Shown here: positions 1 through 12,598 of the stretch, in pieces
How the letters are laid out: each line of letters begins with the position of its first letter
Position numbering within the stretch: position 1 is the stretch's first letter
Source: Plumapathes pennacea
Taxonomy: Eukaryota > Cnidaria > Anthozoa > Antipatharia > Myriopathidae
Direction: 5' to 3'
DNA length: 64,000 nucleotides
NCBI GenBank assembly: GCA_964036295.1
Contig: OZ038467.1
Coordinates: forward strand, 4,159,501 to 4,223,500
Made by a program: the position numbers and the translations under genes
The notes under the pieces: model-generated
The model's database searches: none
Told to the model about the DNA's origin: nothing
What the model saw: only the letters and a program-made list of their open reading frames with translations

Positions 1-127
1 CAGACTTACGCAACAAAAGAGGCGAAACGTGACCTGTTGATTTAGTGCTCGATACATATACAATATTAAAACGAGAGCTGGATGGTGTGACGTGAATCAA
101 AGCTGTTCGTTGCTCATTTCCAGGTTG

Positions 128-530
128 CGTTTTACACGGCACGGAAACGTTTCAGCTCAATTTCGACGCGTTTCGCCTCCCGCCTACAAGAGAACGATCG
201 TTCTTCGGTGGTAAAAACGAACCGTGAGGCTCTCTGAGAGAGGCTCTCTTCGAAAACCCTGTGAAAAGTTGATTTGGTTTCTGCTTCCGTTTCTGAGACT
301 GTTAGCAGGGCATGCGCTTCCATTTCAAAAAGATACGCCTCAGCTACCTCAAGTTTTCACCCTTGTACACGGAAACCGAGACCGCCCGGGAGCGTTTTGG
401 ACATGATCTAACACATTTTGATTGTTTTTCAAATCGATGCGTTTCTATCACCGAATTCTAATCTTTTCGTGTAGACGGAAGGTGAAAAACACATCGAAAT
501 AGAAATGAAAACGCAGCCGTGCATAAAACG
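128..530. mobile_element. Foldback/MITE-like element with imperfect terminal inverted repeats
   Basis: The left end (CGTTTTACACGGCACGG, from 128) matches the reverse complement of the right end (ACGCAGCCGTGCATAAAACG, to 530). The match continues inward for about 60 bp with indels. No coding region or clear target duplication was seen; short ORFs across it look incidental. Confidence 0.5.
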
Positions 531-1078
531 GAGCCTCAGTCGCTTATCTGTTCAATTTGATTTCTCGGATCCGATTTCTCTGCTGTTTTTACTGACTAAA
601 ATTTAGGGTAACGAAACCTCATACTCCACATGGCTGAACAAACAGGAAGCTGTCAGAAGGTCACGCAATTCCAATAATTGTCGCCCAATCTTTGAAATAA
701 AACTCGCGTAATCCGTCACAGCGCGTGATCATGGTTAGTTATTATTTTGGATGTCTTCTGAGAGAGAGTTCTGAAATTTCTCCCAAATAAACCAAACGCT
801 CTCCACACTTTTAACGGGGGAGTTTCTTTTTCCGTGTGGGTCAAATAGCGCAAAAATTGGATCGGTTTATGTTTCATTTTGCAAGTTCGACTTATCGCGT
901 AAAGAAAACCAAGTCAAAATAACATAACTGACCTCGAAAGCAAAAATCTGATGGGACATAAAGTCTATAAAATCTGAGTAACGGCGTCTTATAGGAAATA
1001 TAGCGGGCATCAAACGCCAGAGTAGTGGATTCTAACGCAGTCTCCGCGAGGTGCAGCTGATTCTAACCATGAAACTAA
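531..1078. other. Intergenic, nothing recognised
   Basis: AT-rich stretch between two MITE-like elements. No ORF, RNA gene or clear repeat was seen. Confidence 0.5.
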
Positions 1079-1314
1079 AGGCCGATTTTCACTAGTGAAG
1101 TAAGCGGAGACGGAGACATAAGACACTTGCGCGCGTGTGAAAATTAGCGAACGGAGACGGAAGCGGAGAAGGAAGCGGTGAAGGAAGCAGAACGGAAGGT
1201 TTTCTTTTTCTTGCGTCTCCGTCTCCGCTTACGTTCATCTCCGTTCGCTAATTTTCACACGCGCAAGTGTCTTACGTCTCCGTCTCCGCTTACTTCACTA
1301 GTGAAAATCGGCCT
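1079..1314. mobile_element. PIF/Harbinger-like MITE, TAA target duplication
   Basis: A 236-bp element with about 80-bp inverted arms (AGGCCGATTTTCACTAGTGA at the left, its complement at the right), iterated GGAGACGGA/GGAAGC blocks in the middle, and TAA on both sides (1076-1078, 1315-1317). The 3-bp T-A-A duplication suits PIF/Harbinger-type MITEs. It is noncoding. Confidence 0.75.
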
Positions 1315-1317
1315 TAA

Positions 1318-1728
1318 GGATGCCGGATTCTTTAGCGAAAGTAGCGGAATCTGAAGCGAAGTCTTACTCCGGAACCTGGAGACCCCTTCACGAGGCCGCA
1401 GCAGAAACTAACTGGCAAAGTAGTCTCACGAATGCTGCGAATTAATATGAGAACAAAGCGAGCACTGCGCAAAAGGTGAAAAGGGAGGGGGTCTTATTTT
1501 AAATAGTATCTCGCATCAGTTCTATATACTGACAAATGAGTTTCAGAGGCTTTAATGCAGGCATATAAGTTCATATTTTGATATTTTTGCGACCAATATT
1601 TTCTCCTGGCTTTCGATAAATATATGATGTTTTTGTCCATAGATGGTCCATCTAAAATCTATGACTAGTTTTAGTCCTATACCCTCTACATAAATAACAT
1701 ACCAATCTGTCCTCAGTTCAATTTCACT
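1318..1728. other. 3' flank of the SLC35B3-like gene
   Basis: Probably holds the 3' UTR of the minus-strand transporter gene. A minus-strand ATTAAA occurs at 1551-1556. No other gene was seen. Confidence 0.4.
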
Positions 1729-3597
1729 TCAAACGTTTTCCATGTGCAAGCGTCTTGGTTGTCGGGCAGCGGATCGGAGTAAACGGCACCTGTCGAACTG
1801 CTGTGAAAACCACACATCCATTTTGTCCTGGTTTTTGCTGTAGACATTGAGAAAGATTCCAAAGAGGACAACCAGCCCTGACCACACGTACCTGGAGACG
1901 ACGGGAAAAAAGAAAAAAAAGAAACAAGCAAAAAGAGGAGTTTTGATGAACTGGTTTCTGAACTGATCATGTGTGCACGATTTGATGGCTCATGTCCCGG
2001 CTCTTGTCCTGCTCTCAGCAATGCTTGGTAGATCGTGGAGTGTATGTTCAAGCCCCAGAATTTTTTTTCTCTATATTTTAGCTTTCTTGGTTTTTTTAAC
2101 AGTACTCTAAACTGCCGCACAGAAGTATAACTATGCCATTGTCAGTTTTTGTAAACATTTCAAATACAGCGTACAAACTTTATCACCCACCGCCACCGTT
2201 AAATCAAATATAGTACAAAGCTAGCACAAGCCAGATAAAGACTCCATAACACCCAAGGAGTAGAAGACAAAACAACAAACAATAAGCACATCTTACTGTG
2301 TGTTGAAGGGCTTTGTGAAGAATAGAAACGACAACACCATCGTAACTGCTTTCCGACAAGTGGTCACTACAAAGAAAACGAAAACACGCACATGAGAGTA
2401 TTCACTTGGAAAATATGTTATCATAGACTGTTTTTTTCGAAAGTAATCAACAGAACAACTTGCGCACCGGTTACAGCCACAAGAGCCCCAAACGTCCTGA
2501 CAAGAGTGAGTACGAATGTAACACCAAGGTAACCGGTAACTGAAAACACAAAAGCCAGCCCGTAGTTTTGTAGGGGATTCTGTCGAGAAATAGGCCAAAC
2601 GTTCAGTTTGCTGAAATTATAAAACTAGATGGCATTCTACTACTTTTGGGACCATTCTATCTTACTTACTTACAGGAAATTAGCCAGCATATTCTGGCTA
2701 TGCCCGCGCAGACCGGTCCGCGCAATTTTCCCGCCGAAATACCGGCTAATTTTTCGTTCCCAACACAATCGATATCCGTCGAATGCGCCAGATAGATTGT
2801 GCAGATGTTTCGAGCGTTCCAGGCCTTTTATCAGGCCTAACGTGGGGGTTTGGAGCATTTCAATACCTGTGCAAAGAATTCAAATGCTTTCCAGAGTCCT
2901 CCAGATGTAAAAAGACCAAAAAAGATGTACAGGAATCCAATTCCATACGAGTATAAAACCTGTGAAGGCATGAAAAATATTGTCAATCCTGTGAATTCCA
3001 CTGCCAAACTTGTTCAATCATTTTCAGTGAATATCTTTCTTCCTTCATTCTCAGGAGTGATCAAGTTCTCCTTCAGATACTTTGCTCCTTTGAAAGCTGA
3101 TCAAACTATCAATTCTCGCTAGAAAACTCAGTCATTTCTTTCTTTAAGATTGAGAGAATATGCGTTTTGATCTTGGGAGTGATTGACTAAGTATAGTTAG
3201 TGTAAGGGGGAGGGCCGTAAAGAGCGCAAAGATAATCGTTTACTGTATAGTGACATAGTTAAGAATTAATAATGCTTCAATCAGCAAGGTGAAGATATGC
3301 AGTGACTTGAATTAAACATTTGATAATCTAAACAGTCAGTGGCTTCATGCCAAGCTTTGTTTTTACTGAACCTACCATACAGTATACACACAAACATACA
3401 GTAGTGGACCAAAATAATGGTACATGGGTCAAGGACTATTGATCGTGCCAGAATTATCTCTGACCAACTCACCACTTCAGTGTTGCTACTTCTATGTGCC
3501 TTCATTGTCTTTTCTTGCACATTACCAATGACAGCATCAGCACACAGAGCAAGGGAGATTAATAAAATTCCTGCATGAAAGCCATTCAAAGAACTGT

Positions 3598-3637
<40 letters not shown>

Positions 3638-5819
3638 TTTAATAATTATTAGAAAGATTAATAACATTCCTGCATGAGAGCCAATCAAAGAATTAATGTT
3701 ATAATAATAATAATAATAATAATAAAAATATATTATATAAAATTGTATAAAATATAGAGCATTAAAAATGCAGAGAAGTTTTGATATAATGGTGAATGCC
3801 TTGGAGGGGGTATCTGCCACCCTAAGGGTATTTAAATATATTGCTTTCAAACATTTTAGTCTGACAAAGATTACGGATTTTGTCTTTTTGATCTGGAATG
3901 AATTAATAGATTTTTATGGTGTTTGCTTTGATATAGGGTGTCAAAGTTTGGGACACAGATCTGAATTTGGGATACGGACTGAAATAATTAAGAGAGACAA
4001 GACAATGGGTGAAAACATGTAGATACAGGTCTGAAATAGTTGAAAAATTGTATAGTGTATTTTTGTCTGAAATAGGGTAAGGGTTTTTTTCTAAAGTATG
4101 AGTACTCTCCCCCCCCCCCTCCCCCTGAGGTGAACATCACACTAATATCCAAGAATATTTACCTGTGTGGTTGAATTCTGGTTGTACTTTACTGTCAGTC
4201 AAAGTGAACCATATTAAACCAGCACTCATGCATACACAAGCAGTAAAGTCTATAAATCTGTACTTTTTCCCTGCAACCAAATACCATATAATTTACAATA
4301 ATATTCTTATTGAAATCACTTTAGCAGGACTCTTGGTAAGCATGTTTATGTGAACATTATGTACTCAGTAACTATGTACTATTAATAATGTCAATCAATA
4401 TGAAATTATTTCTATTGTGTTGTGAACCAAAGAGCAAAACCATAGATATATCACACAGCTAGTTTATATTTCTTGACTTGGGAATCTTTTGAGTCTTCTC
4501 CAACTTCCACCCAAAAAATAAAGAGGTTTGTTATTCATGTCAGTCTGACAATACCTTGTATTAGGATTCCTCCAACCATTACTGGTATTAGCTTGCAGCA
4601 TTTGAAAATCACCTGAAAAGCAGAAAAATTAGTAAAAGATCTGCCTATATAGGAATTATCAAATATAGATAGATTGGGGGGGGGGGGGGGGGGGAGGGGG
4701 GGGGGGGCACTTAATGTATGCCTTTTGTACAGGGAGGCTCCACCCAGGCCTTCAATGCCATCCTGTATTCACTTTGTTCTGGACATTTATGAATAAAAGC
4801 TGGGTGAACAGAAGAAACTAGTGACATCTAGTGTACCTGAGTAGGATAATTTAAATATCCCAGAGAAGTATTAGAAAGGCCCATAGTTGAGACTGTCAGA
4901 AAGGCCAGAATGGCATAAGTCTTGAGTGGAATCCTGAAAGAATAATGGTTACATAAATACAATCAGAAAGTGAGAAATCTTGGATATTTTGAACATTTTC
5001 AAATACAGTTCTAATTTAGTATTAAATGCATGCATCAACTCACTTACTTTCTTGTTTTGTCCTGGTGAAAACTGGTCTCAATCATTCCAAACATGCTGTA
5101 GTAACCAAATTGTACTAAAGTCAGATACCAACCAAAACTCTTTAAACCAGGTACTCTGAAGATCCATTCCTGAAACAGCATAACACATTGCAACATCTGT
5201 TAAGCTTGTATAGAACTCTGTGTACCAAGATCCTCTTTCCTTTATTAAATTGACCTCTTGGTTTGTATTATGTTATTTATATTACTTCACACATTGAAGA
5301 TATTTTTACAATATTGTTACTGTAATTATACAGCTGCTAAATACAGTAGGAGCAGAACCATTATACTAGGAAATTCACTATAATTACAACATAGTACTTA
5401 TTTAATGACTATAATTTTAAACTATGTTTTTGCTCCTTAAGATCTCACTAAAATTGAGGCACTATATCAGAGATCGAAACACCAACACTACTGGAAGGAG
5501 ATGTCTTTTTTAACGTCTTAATTTAATCATGAAAAACAGCAAGCGGATGCCACATTACCTGTACGTAACCATAGATTAAGTAAAACAAGAAGACGCCTCC
5601 AGAACACACGAAAAATTGCACGGATTTGGAAAAAGAACCAAGACGAATGCCAAACACCACCGGTTCGTCTCCTGTTCTCGCATCTTCCATCTTCGCACGC
5701 ACATCTTGTATTGATATTACTGTACTAGTGGTAATGATATTACTTGGGCCTGACATGGGACGGTAGAATCTTGAGCTTGGTATTGTTCGTGCCGTGTAAA
5801 TGGACTCATATGTTTCCAT
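1729..5819 (-). CDS. SLC35B3: SLC35B3-like PAPS transporter (10 coding exons)
   Basis: Nucleotide-sugar-transporter-family protein, the likely orthologue of PAPST2, which carries the sulfate donor PAPS from cytosol into the Golgi. Coding exons in transcript order: 5559-5819, 5048-5169, 4837-4933, 4555-4612, 4163-4270, 3473-3570, 2867-2959, 2468-2579, 2297-2366, 1729-1891. All junctions are GT-AG and phase is kept throughout, giving 393 aa (human about 400). Family signatures seen: FYLIYGYVQ at the first membrane segment, GWYLTLVQF, TMGLSNTSLGYLNYPTQ, FKCCKLIPVM, LALCADAVIGNVQEK, FGALVAVTVTT, and a C-terminal YVWSGL followed by NVYSKNQDK. The N-terminal ~60 aa are poorly conserved and cytosolic. 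The exon at 2468 starts at AATCCC; an upstream AG at 2611 would break frame. (AAT)n arrays lie in the introns. The start is the only in-frame ATG of exon 1; function is by family. Confidence 0.92.
3600..3731. repeat. (AAT)n microsatellites, two blocks
   Basis: Two AAT trinucleotide arrays (about 3600-3640 and 3702-3731) separated by a partly duplicated sequence (GCATGAAAGCCATTCAAAGA versus a near copy at about 3673). They lie in an intron of the SLC35B3-like gene and make a Tyr-rich spurious ORF. Confidence 0.85.
4676..4707. repeat. Poly(G) run in an intron
   Basis: A nearly uninterrupted run of about 30 G with one A, within an intron of the SLC35B3-like gene. It may form a G-quadruplex and its length is prone to assembly error. 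Confidence 0.8.
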
Positions 5820-6615
5820 CCCTTCACCGATACCAGAAAGTACACAACCGGTGAAAAGATCGAGATATACACCTTATGTAAGGTCCCATATTAAAGGAGA
5901 AATCCGCTGACTTTTTCGCAATTTTGGCCTGTTCCAGAAAATCCGATCAAACTTGACGAAAAAACAAAAGCAAAAACAAAAACAAAAACAAAACAAAAAA
6001 ACGTTCAACACGTTGAACGTTTCACGACCGAACTACATCACCCGAAGTAGTGAAGAGAATATAACACGCAATCCTGACGGAAGGCACCCCGTTTTTCGTA
6101 GAGTGCATTTAGTTGCGTATCACTGGTAGAGCTGCTTTTTAAAATCTCCCGTGTCCGCATGACGCAGGGCAGAAGGAAATGAAACTACGCCAAGCATTCG
6201 TAATTTTCCATACAAACTATCTTAATAGCTTTGGTGACCTGTGATGAAACCGCCGCCATATTTGCAATCGGCGTGGGAATTTCAATACAAAGACAAAACA
6301 TAAATGCAACTTTGCTTTATTATTCAACAACTGTTTCATAAAAAAAACCCAACTATTATCACAATATCGTGTCGCCCAGCTGATCGATCATCGCCATTTA
6401 ATACAAGATATTCCAACAGAACAGTACACACGCAAGGAGTGTTCGCAAGGAACAAACCTCCTGATTTTACAAACAAGCAAATTAACACAGTCATAACAAA
6501 AAGTTTCCACTGAATAGTCCGGAATCAATAGGAGAAAATAAAGCGTTTATGAGAGGGGCAATCTTTCTGAGGCTGCATGGTTCTTGAGGCCCCGGTGTTC
6601 GGCACGGCGTGGTGC
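5820..6615. other. Gap between the PLAC8-family gene and the SLC35B3-like gene
   Basis: Contains the presumed promoter and 5' UTR of SLC35B3, an A-rich CAAAAA array (about 5960-6002), and the 3' UTR of the PLAC8-family gene with a minus-strand AATAAA at 6316-6321. No gene was recognised. Confidence 0.5.
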
Positions 6616-6939
6616 TTACGAGCGGGAAATCGCTTGTCCTCCTGGGCTTCCCTTCACTTCTTGGGCGCTTTGCACGAGAACACACAGTGGACAACAGCAA
6701 GTAGCCAGGAGATCGTTGACGAATGTCCCGTCGATGCCATTGCTTTCGCGAATCTTTCCACGAATATAAGTTATGGTAAAGATATCCAGTAATGGCACGA
6801 AAGTGGCAGCGCCGCACAACAAACAGTTGTCTCCAACCACCTCAGCGTTCTTCCCAGCCACATAACAGGGACAAAGACAGGAGATGATGCAGGTTGCACA
6901 GTCATCGAAACAGCCAAACAGTCCATGCAACCATGCCAT
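6616..6939 (-). CDS. PLAC8-family cysteine-rich protein
   Basis: Intact single-exon ORF of 107 aa starting MAWLHGLFGCFDDC. It shows the PLAC8 (cornifelin/PLAC8-like, also plant FW2.2/PCR) pattern: a W..GLFGCFDDC.TC start, a first Cys cluster CLCPCYVAGKNAE, a central hydrophobic stretch (CGAATFVPLLDIF), the R..IRESNGIDGTFVNDLL motif and a second cluster CCCPLCVLVQ. Members are small membrane-associated proteins whose animal roles are not settled, so no reaction is assigned. It has no intron, unlike its neighbours, and sits between SLC35B3 and NAE1 on the same strand with its own upstream gap. A minus-strand AATAAA lies at 6316-6321. The short Arg/Ser tail after VKGSPGGQ is unremarkable. An intronless retrocopy of a spliced paralogue is possible. 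Confidence 0.85.
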   Translation of the reverse strand: MAWLHGLFGCFDDCATCIISCLCPCYVAGKNAEVVGDNCLLCGAATFVPLLDIFTITYIRGKIRESNGIDGTFVNDLLATCCCPLCVLVQSAQEVKGSPGGQAISRS

Positions 6940-7891
6940 TTTAGTACGGGTTCCTTGACAATTTAGTTCTAGCTCCCTTCACGTCGGCCAACAAACCAAA
7001 AGCCAACTTTTTGCTGTCGGTTAGTATGACACGTGATTCCTGATGCCACTCAAATTCTAATGGCCAATAAAACGCGAAAGATCAGACGGCTATATGCTCT
7101 TCTATTTCCGGTCACAACAGCCATCCTGTTTTCTCTTTTACGTTTCGATGGTCGGCTGTACATTTATACATGAACTGCATCAAGATATCTATGAACAAAC
7201 GTGCAAGAACCTCCAGTGTGCACTACACCATTGGTTCGATACTGCTCAAACACTATTCGCGAAGTGTTTGTTCTATATCAGACAGAGTTTCGACCGATTT
7301 AATAATATTCTGAGAGCACATCTTAGCTACAAGTCTTTCCCAACATGACGTCACGGGATACTCTAAACTTTGGAGTGACTCAAAAAACAAACATTCGGAT
7401 TATGGACAGAGCTGATAAACGCACTGTGCATATGTACGAAACACAACTTCCGGCGTTTCTATATGCCAGAGCCCAGTCTCCCCCAGTCGATAACTAAGAC
7501 AGACTGTAGTTTACAAAAGAAATCGCCGGCTTTTTCGGCAGCTTAAATGAGTCAAGCAGAAAGAGGCAAACTCGCATAAAATAGATCAAAATGAAAAGAA
7601 CTTCCCATGGTTCAGTAGGTAATTAAAGAAGAGTGTGAAAGGGTTTTCATCCTTAAAAGAACCACAACATTTGGACCGAAACAAGCCAAGGAGTTCCTGC
7701 TTGATTCTCTCAGAACTGTGACATCACTTCTCTAAAAACAACACGCAGCGTTTGCTATGTTTGTTGGAATTCCAGTGATTCAATATACGTGACACCATAC
7801 GCGTGACACCTTACACGTGACACTCTCCGCTCTGCGAGTTCCTCTTACACGTTAGATGGAAGGCTGAGATGCAGTACATTGGACGGTTCCA
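6940..7891. other. Gap between NAE1 and the PLAC8-family gene
   Basis: Presumed promoter of the PLAC8-family gene and 3' flank of NAE1. A short iterated ACGTGACACC motif occurs at about 7785-7825. An open 84-codon plus-strand frame at 7094-7348 resembles nothing recognised. Confidence 0.45.
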
Positions 7892-10800
7892 TCAGAGTTG
7901 GAGCGTCATAGAGGAGCCGGTCATCCCGTTGTAGATGTACGTGTTGCAGAAGGGAACAAACTGGCGGGTAATCAGCTTTACCACTTCCTGTGCTGCAGCA
8001 CCTGAGGGAAGAAAGCAAAATAATCTCCTTTAGCCAATCATTACAAAACACTATGAAAAACAACAACAACAACGAAAGTGTGGGAGAGCTAAACGATGTT
8101 TTAATTTAAAAATTTTTATACGAGCCCTTTACACAACGCAATCTGTCTTCATTGCTACCCTGACCCTTCCATTATTTTTTATTCTACGTCCAAATAAAAA
8201 TTAAAACCTCATGACACGCGCTTAACGTGGACACTAATATTAGAATGTACTCACTGAGAGCGTCATTTGAGCGCTCACACCTTTAGATTTCATTCGGCAC
8301 TTCACGAATTCTAAGTGAATACTGCTATTAGAATGTACGCATAGATAGCTTGCATTTGAGTGGTCACACTTTTACGTTTCATTTGACAGTTCAGGAGTTG
8401 AAAGTGAACACTGCTGTTAGAATATACTCAAGGATAGCTTTCAATTAAGTGGCCACGTTCTCTCTCCGCATATGCTCAATGCCATCAACTTTTCAGCATG
8501 GCACTCGACTAAAGAGCTGAAAATAAAAAACTACCGGATGTTACGGCCGACATGAGCCAACTACTCACCTCCTATAAAGGCAGCCACGGGGTGCAATTCA
8601 CTTGCTCCATATCTGCACCTGGAAAGTACATCACAAGCTAACATTTTTACAAGGTCACATCAATTTTCACCAGCAACACACGTACAAGAGCTTTTGCATA
8701 ATTCCTTATTTCACGGTGAAAACAGAAATGCTTTGCGTCGTCACTTTTATTTCATTATTTAGAGCAAATAAATAATGGAAAACACAGAAAAGCATGCAAT
8801 CTAAGCATGCAATAAAAAACAACAACAACAAACGAAACCCAAGATATAACACACAATAGAAAATAACAACAACGCAGAGGATTTACATTTCATGTAGATA
8901 CTCGTCTTTGATATTCGCACAAATGGACCATTCTTGAAGGACAGAACTTGCACATGCCTGCAGAAGTTAAACACTAGCCTCAATAAAGCGTGTTGTTCGA
9001 CCTGCTTCAAGTGACGGGATTTCATCCAACAATGTCTTAATTGTGTCAAATAAATAGCGACTCTTAGCCAAGAAACTACCTCAAGAAACTGCCGTTCTAG
9101 CTTGAAGCTTATGAAAGAAGTCCTGTTGTGAGTGAATTTTAGGCTGAAAGCTGATCACAAAGTTTTGAACATTTGTTCATGCACATACTCAAGTACACAC
9201 GAAACGCGCATCAGACAGAAAACATCGTCAATCTGTGACGTCACGCGGCGGTTGGCTTCGGCGTGAAAATAAGACATTTCCAATTTTTTTTTAAACTTCG
9301 CCCGAGCTACTTCAGTTTGGCAGAATTGTTTCCGAACGTACTGAAGTGTATGATAAAAGCGCATTAGGCAGAAAATATCGTTAATTTCCACCAAGTAAAT
9401 TTGCTGGTTATCCAAAAGAGAAAACATATCATCCCCGCCTTACGTTCTTACTGGCGGAAATGTTGCGCTCGTGTCTAAACAGGAGCCCCAGTCATCAGTT
9501 CCTAACCTTGAGTTTTAGAACATCCGCCTCCACCTGCTCGTCAAAATGCCCTGTGAACAAAACGAAGCGATAAATAATCATTAATTTAAAGATTGAACAG
9601 GCGAACTGACAGACAATAGAAAAACGCACGATACCATTGTGAATTATGGTAAAGGTTAGGGCTTGTTTACGTACGGCTCAGAAGGACTTCAAGCTAAAAG
9701 AGATCCTAAACCTAACCCTAATCCTAAATCTAACCGGTAATCCCGAAATTCGTCTGTGAATATTGATGAACGTCCTTCTGAGCCGTGTGAATGAGTACTT
9801 ACCGATTGTAAAGGCAGATAGCAGTCACGTGAAGTGAATTACCTGGATATCTGTGATACTGCTTGTAAAACCTATCGAGTGCTCTGAGCAACACGTAAAA
9901 CACAGCATCACTGTCAGGGTCATCAAGGTAACTACCTGAAATAACAAAAACACAAATTTAACTATCACTTTGGAAATGACCGTGTAAATAAGCCATGATG
10001 AACAGTTGCTGAGTGTAAAACGTTCTCGTGGCTCTTGCGGAGTGATGACCACACTTGGCGAACAAGTGGAGCACAGACACCTGTCCTCAATCAGTCGGAG
10101 ATACGAAAATATATTAAATGCATGTGTGTTTCGATTCGTTGTGTCGTTTCAGAGCGGATCTGCACGAGTTCAATTTGTTTTTCGTTTGGCATGTTTTTGA
10201 TTATTCTTACAGGAGAATCTCACAAGATGAGACATCGCTACAATCCACCCAGAAAATGCCACAACACGAATAAAAGCACACAGGAAGCAAGGTAAATGAA
10301 GTACTTTTATCCTTAAATTTCTAACTGATTGGGGTGTCTACTTCTTTCAAGTATTCCTCTACCGTTTCCGTTTGCAGGGAACATAAATGACAAAACGAAT
10401 CCCGATCATCTAAAATGTTTAATGTAGACTAACAGCGCAGAGCAAAAACGTTTGTTCACCTATTTCACTGGTCTTCATAGCCGAGGGGTCATATTCATCT
10501 GCTAAAGATCGACACCTTAAAACCCTAATAAATGACGCATTCTTGCCTGCAAAAATGAAGAACAAGAGAGAACAAATTTTAAAGTTTGTAAAACCCGCAA
10601 AATGTACGTACGACCTTACAAACAAGTTAACCAGGATGTAAAAATGTGCATTCATCTTTTAGTTATACACATCATACACAGTAAGAGTGCTCGAGTTTTA
10701 GTCGACTTTAAAAACTAACAATCCAAAGATGGAGTAAAACGTAACCACCAATCCGGCCTCTCAGACGTAATAGTGTGTTATAGTTTAGTCAATGCGCTAG

Positions 10801-12558
10801 CTACAGTGTAGGAGATCACACGAACAACCTTGCATGAAGCCACACGAACCAAATAAAGGCACGAAATATTTTTTCAGAGTACTCTAACATAGGAATACTC
10901 CAATTCACTTAGCGTCAGAGGAAGAGTAAATCGAAGTAGTTTTAATTCGTTTTCGGTATTGACCACAGAAACGTACAGTACTTACAAAAGAGTTTGATTT
11001 CCGAGTCAGGTATGCTGTCTGCAGACTACACAAAAAGTTCAGATTAGCGCTCTGCATAACCAGCAAAACATAAATACTCAAGTTCAATTCTTCTAACCTT
11101 ACTCAATACATTTTGTTTTACTTGGTGTTTCAAAGTACAGCGGCATGGAATTCACAGAAGAGTTCACTTGCTTACCTTTCCATGTGAAGATAAGATGCTT
11201 TGTACTCGTTGTGTCACTGCACCAACATCTTTTTTGGCTTGATCCTGGTACCTGCCATTCATTTGAAAAAAAAAAAAAAAAAACGCTGATCAACATCAAG
11301 TTTCTTTTTCAGTCTAGATAAGTATAGTATGAAGAAATTGGCTTTTGATTAAAGCAAAATACTGTTTACTGCCAATCCTTTGACTTGTTTACTACCAATT
11401 CTTTCTCTCATTCAGTTTTGCAGTAAATTTTACTTCTCAAAGGATTAGTGCCCTGATGTTGGGCAACTGCTGCTTCCTTTGAGAAAGAGAAATGAAGCAG
11501 ACACACAAAATGAACTTACAAAGTTTGCAGTTGAATATATCTTTTTGAGTCAGCAGTCATGTCAGGTATAGATCCCCGCAGAGGAAGGGCACCTGATAAG
11601 TGTCAAAAGAAAGTTCCCTACAATTACTGCTTGTATAACTGTTGGTCACTTTATATCAGTTAGTACATGAAGTAAACCCTGGACAACAACAAAACGATAA
11701 TAATATTCTTTTTATTATATAGACAGGAGTGTTTTACTGGAAAATATACCGTGCGTAAAATCCATACGAAACTACATCTGGGACCCGAGTGGCGCATTTT
11801 CCATATCCTCACTAGTGAGGATATCGTTGGCATCATTTCCCGCTTTTGCACGGTTGTTTGTGCAATTTCTCGTAAAACACTCATGTCTAATATAATAAAA
11901 AGAAAATTACACTGCGGCTTGAAGATATGGATTTTATTTTCTTGTGGTAAAAACAATATTTTACTCACTCGCGAAGCGCTCGTTCGTAAAGTATTGTTTT
12001 TACCACTCGAAAATAAAATTCATATCTTGGCACCGCCGTGTAATATCCTCTATATGTAATACAGTAAAACAACATTATCACTGCTATATTTACTATTTCT
12101 GATTCTCATCAAAAAATATATTTAAATGTCTTATGCTTTATGCCATAAAAATACACAAATATTATAAAGGTCAGCCACGATATCATTCATCCTCAATGAT
12201 AGACAGCATTTATCTCACCTTCTCCTTCATTCTCAACAAACTCTTTGACAGCTCTGGCAATGATCCAAAATGAACTACTCTGTGACCAGAAAAGACAAAG
12301 AAAAAAGATCACGTAGTATGTTAAAAGAAAATAGAAAAAAAGATCATGTAGTATGTTAAAAGTATGTTGGAGTGTATTAACACTGTGCCACATGTACATG
12401 CTGTGAAGGACCCAAGCGGGGAATGGGGGGGGGGGGGGAGAAAGGGGGTGAGTAGGGGGGATCAATCAAACCCGTCTTTATGTCTACAGTAGTTTTGCTC
12501 AAACATTACCCTGAAAATCCAAGAAATACAATTTCAGGGAATCTATGAACCCCTCTTG

Positions 12559-12598
<40 letters not shown>

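Noticed and set aside
3281..3850. 189-codon minus-strand ORF
   Set aside because: Only 3473-3570 is a real exon (of SLC35B3); the rest is intron and AAT microsatellite read as Tyr.
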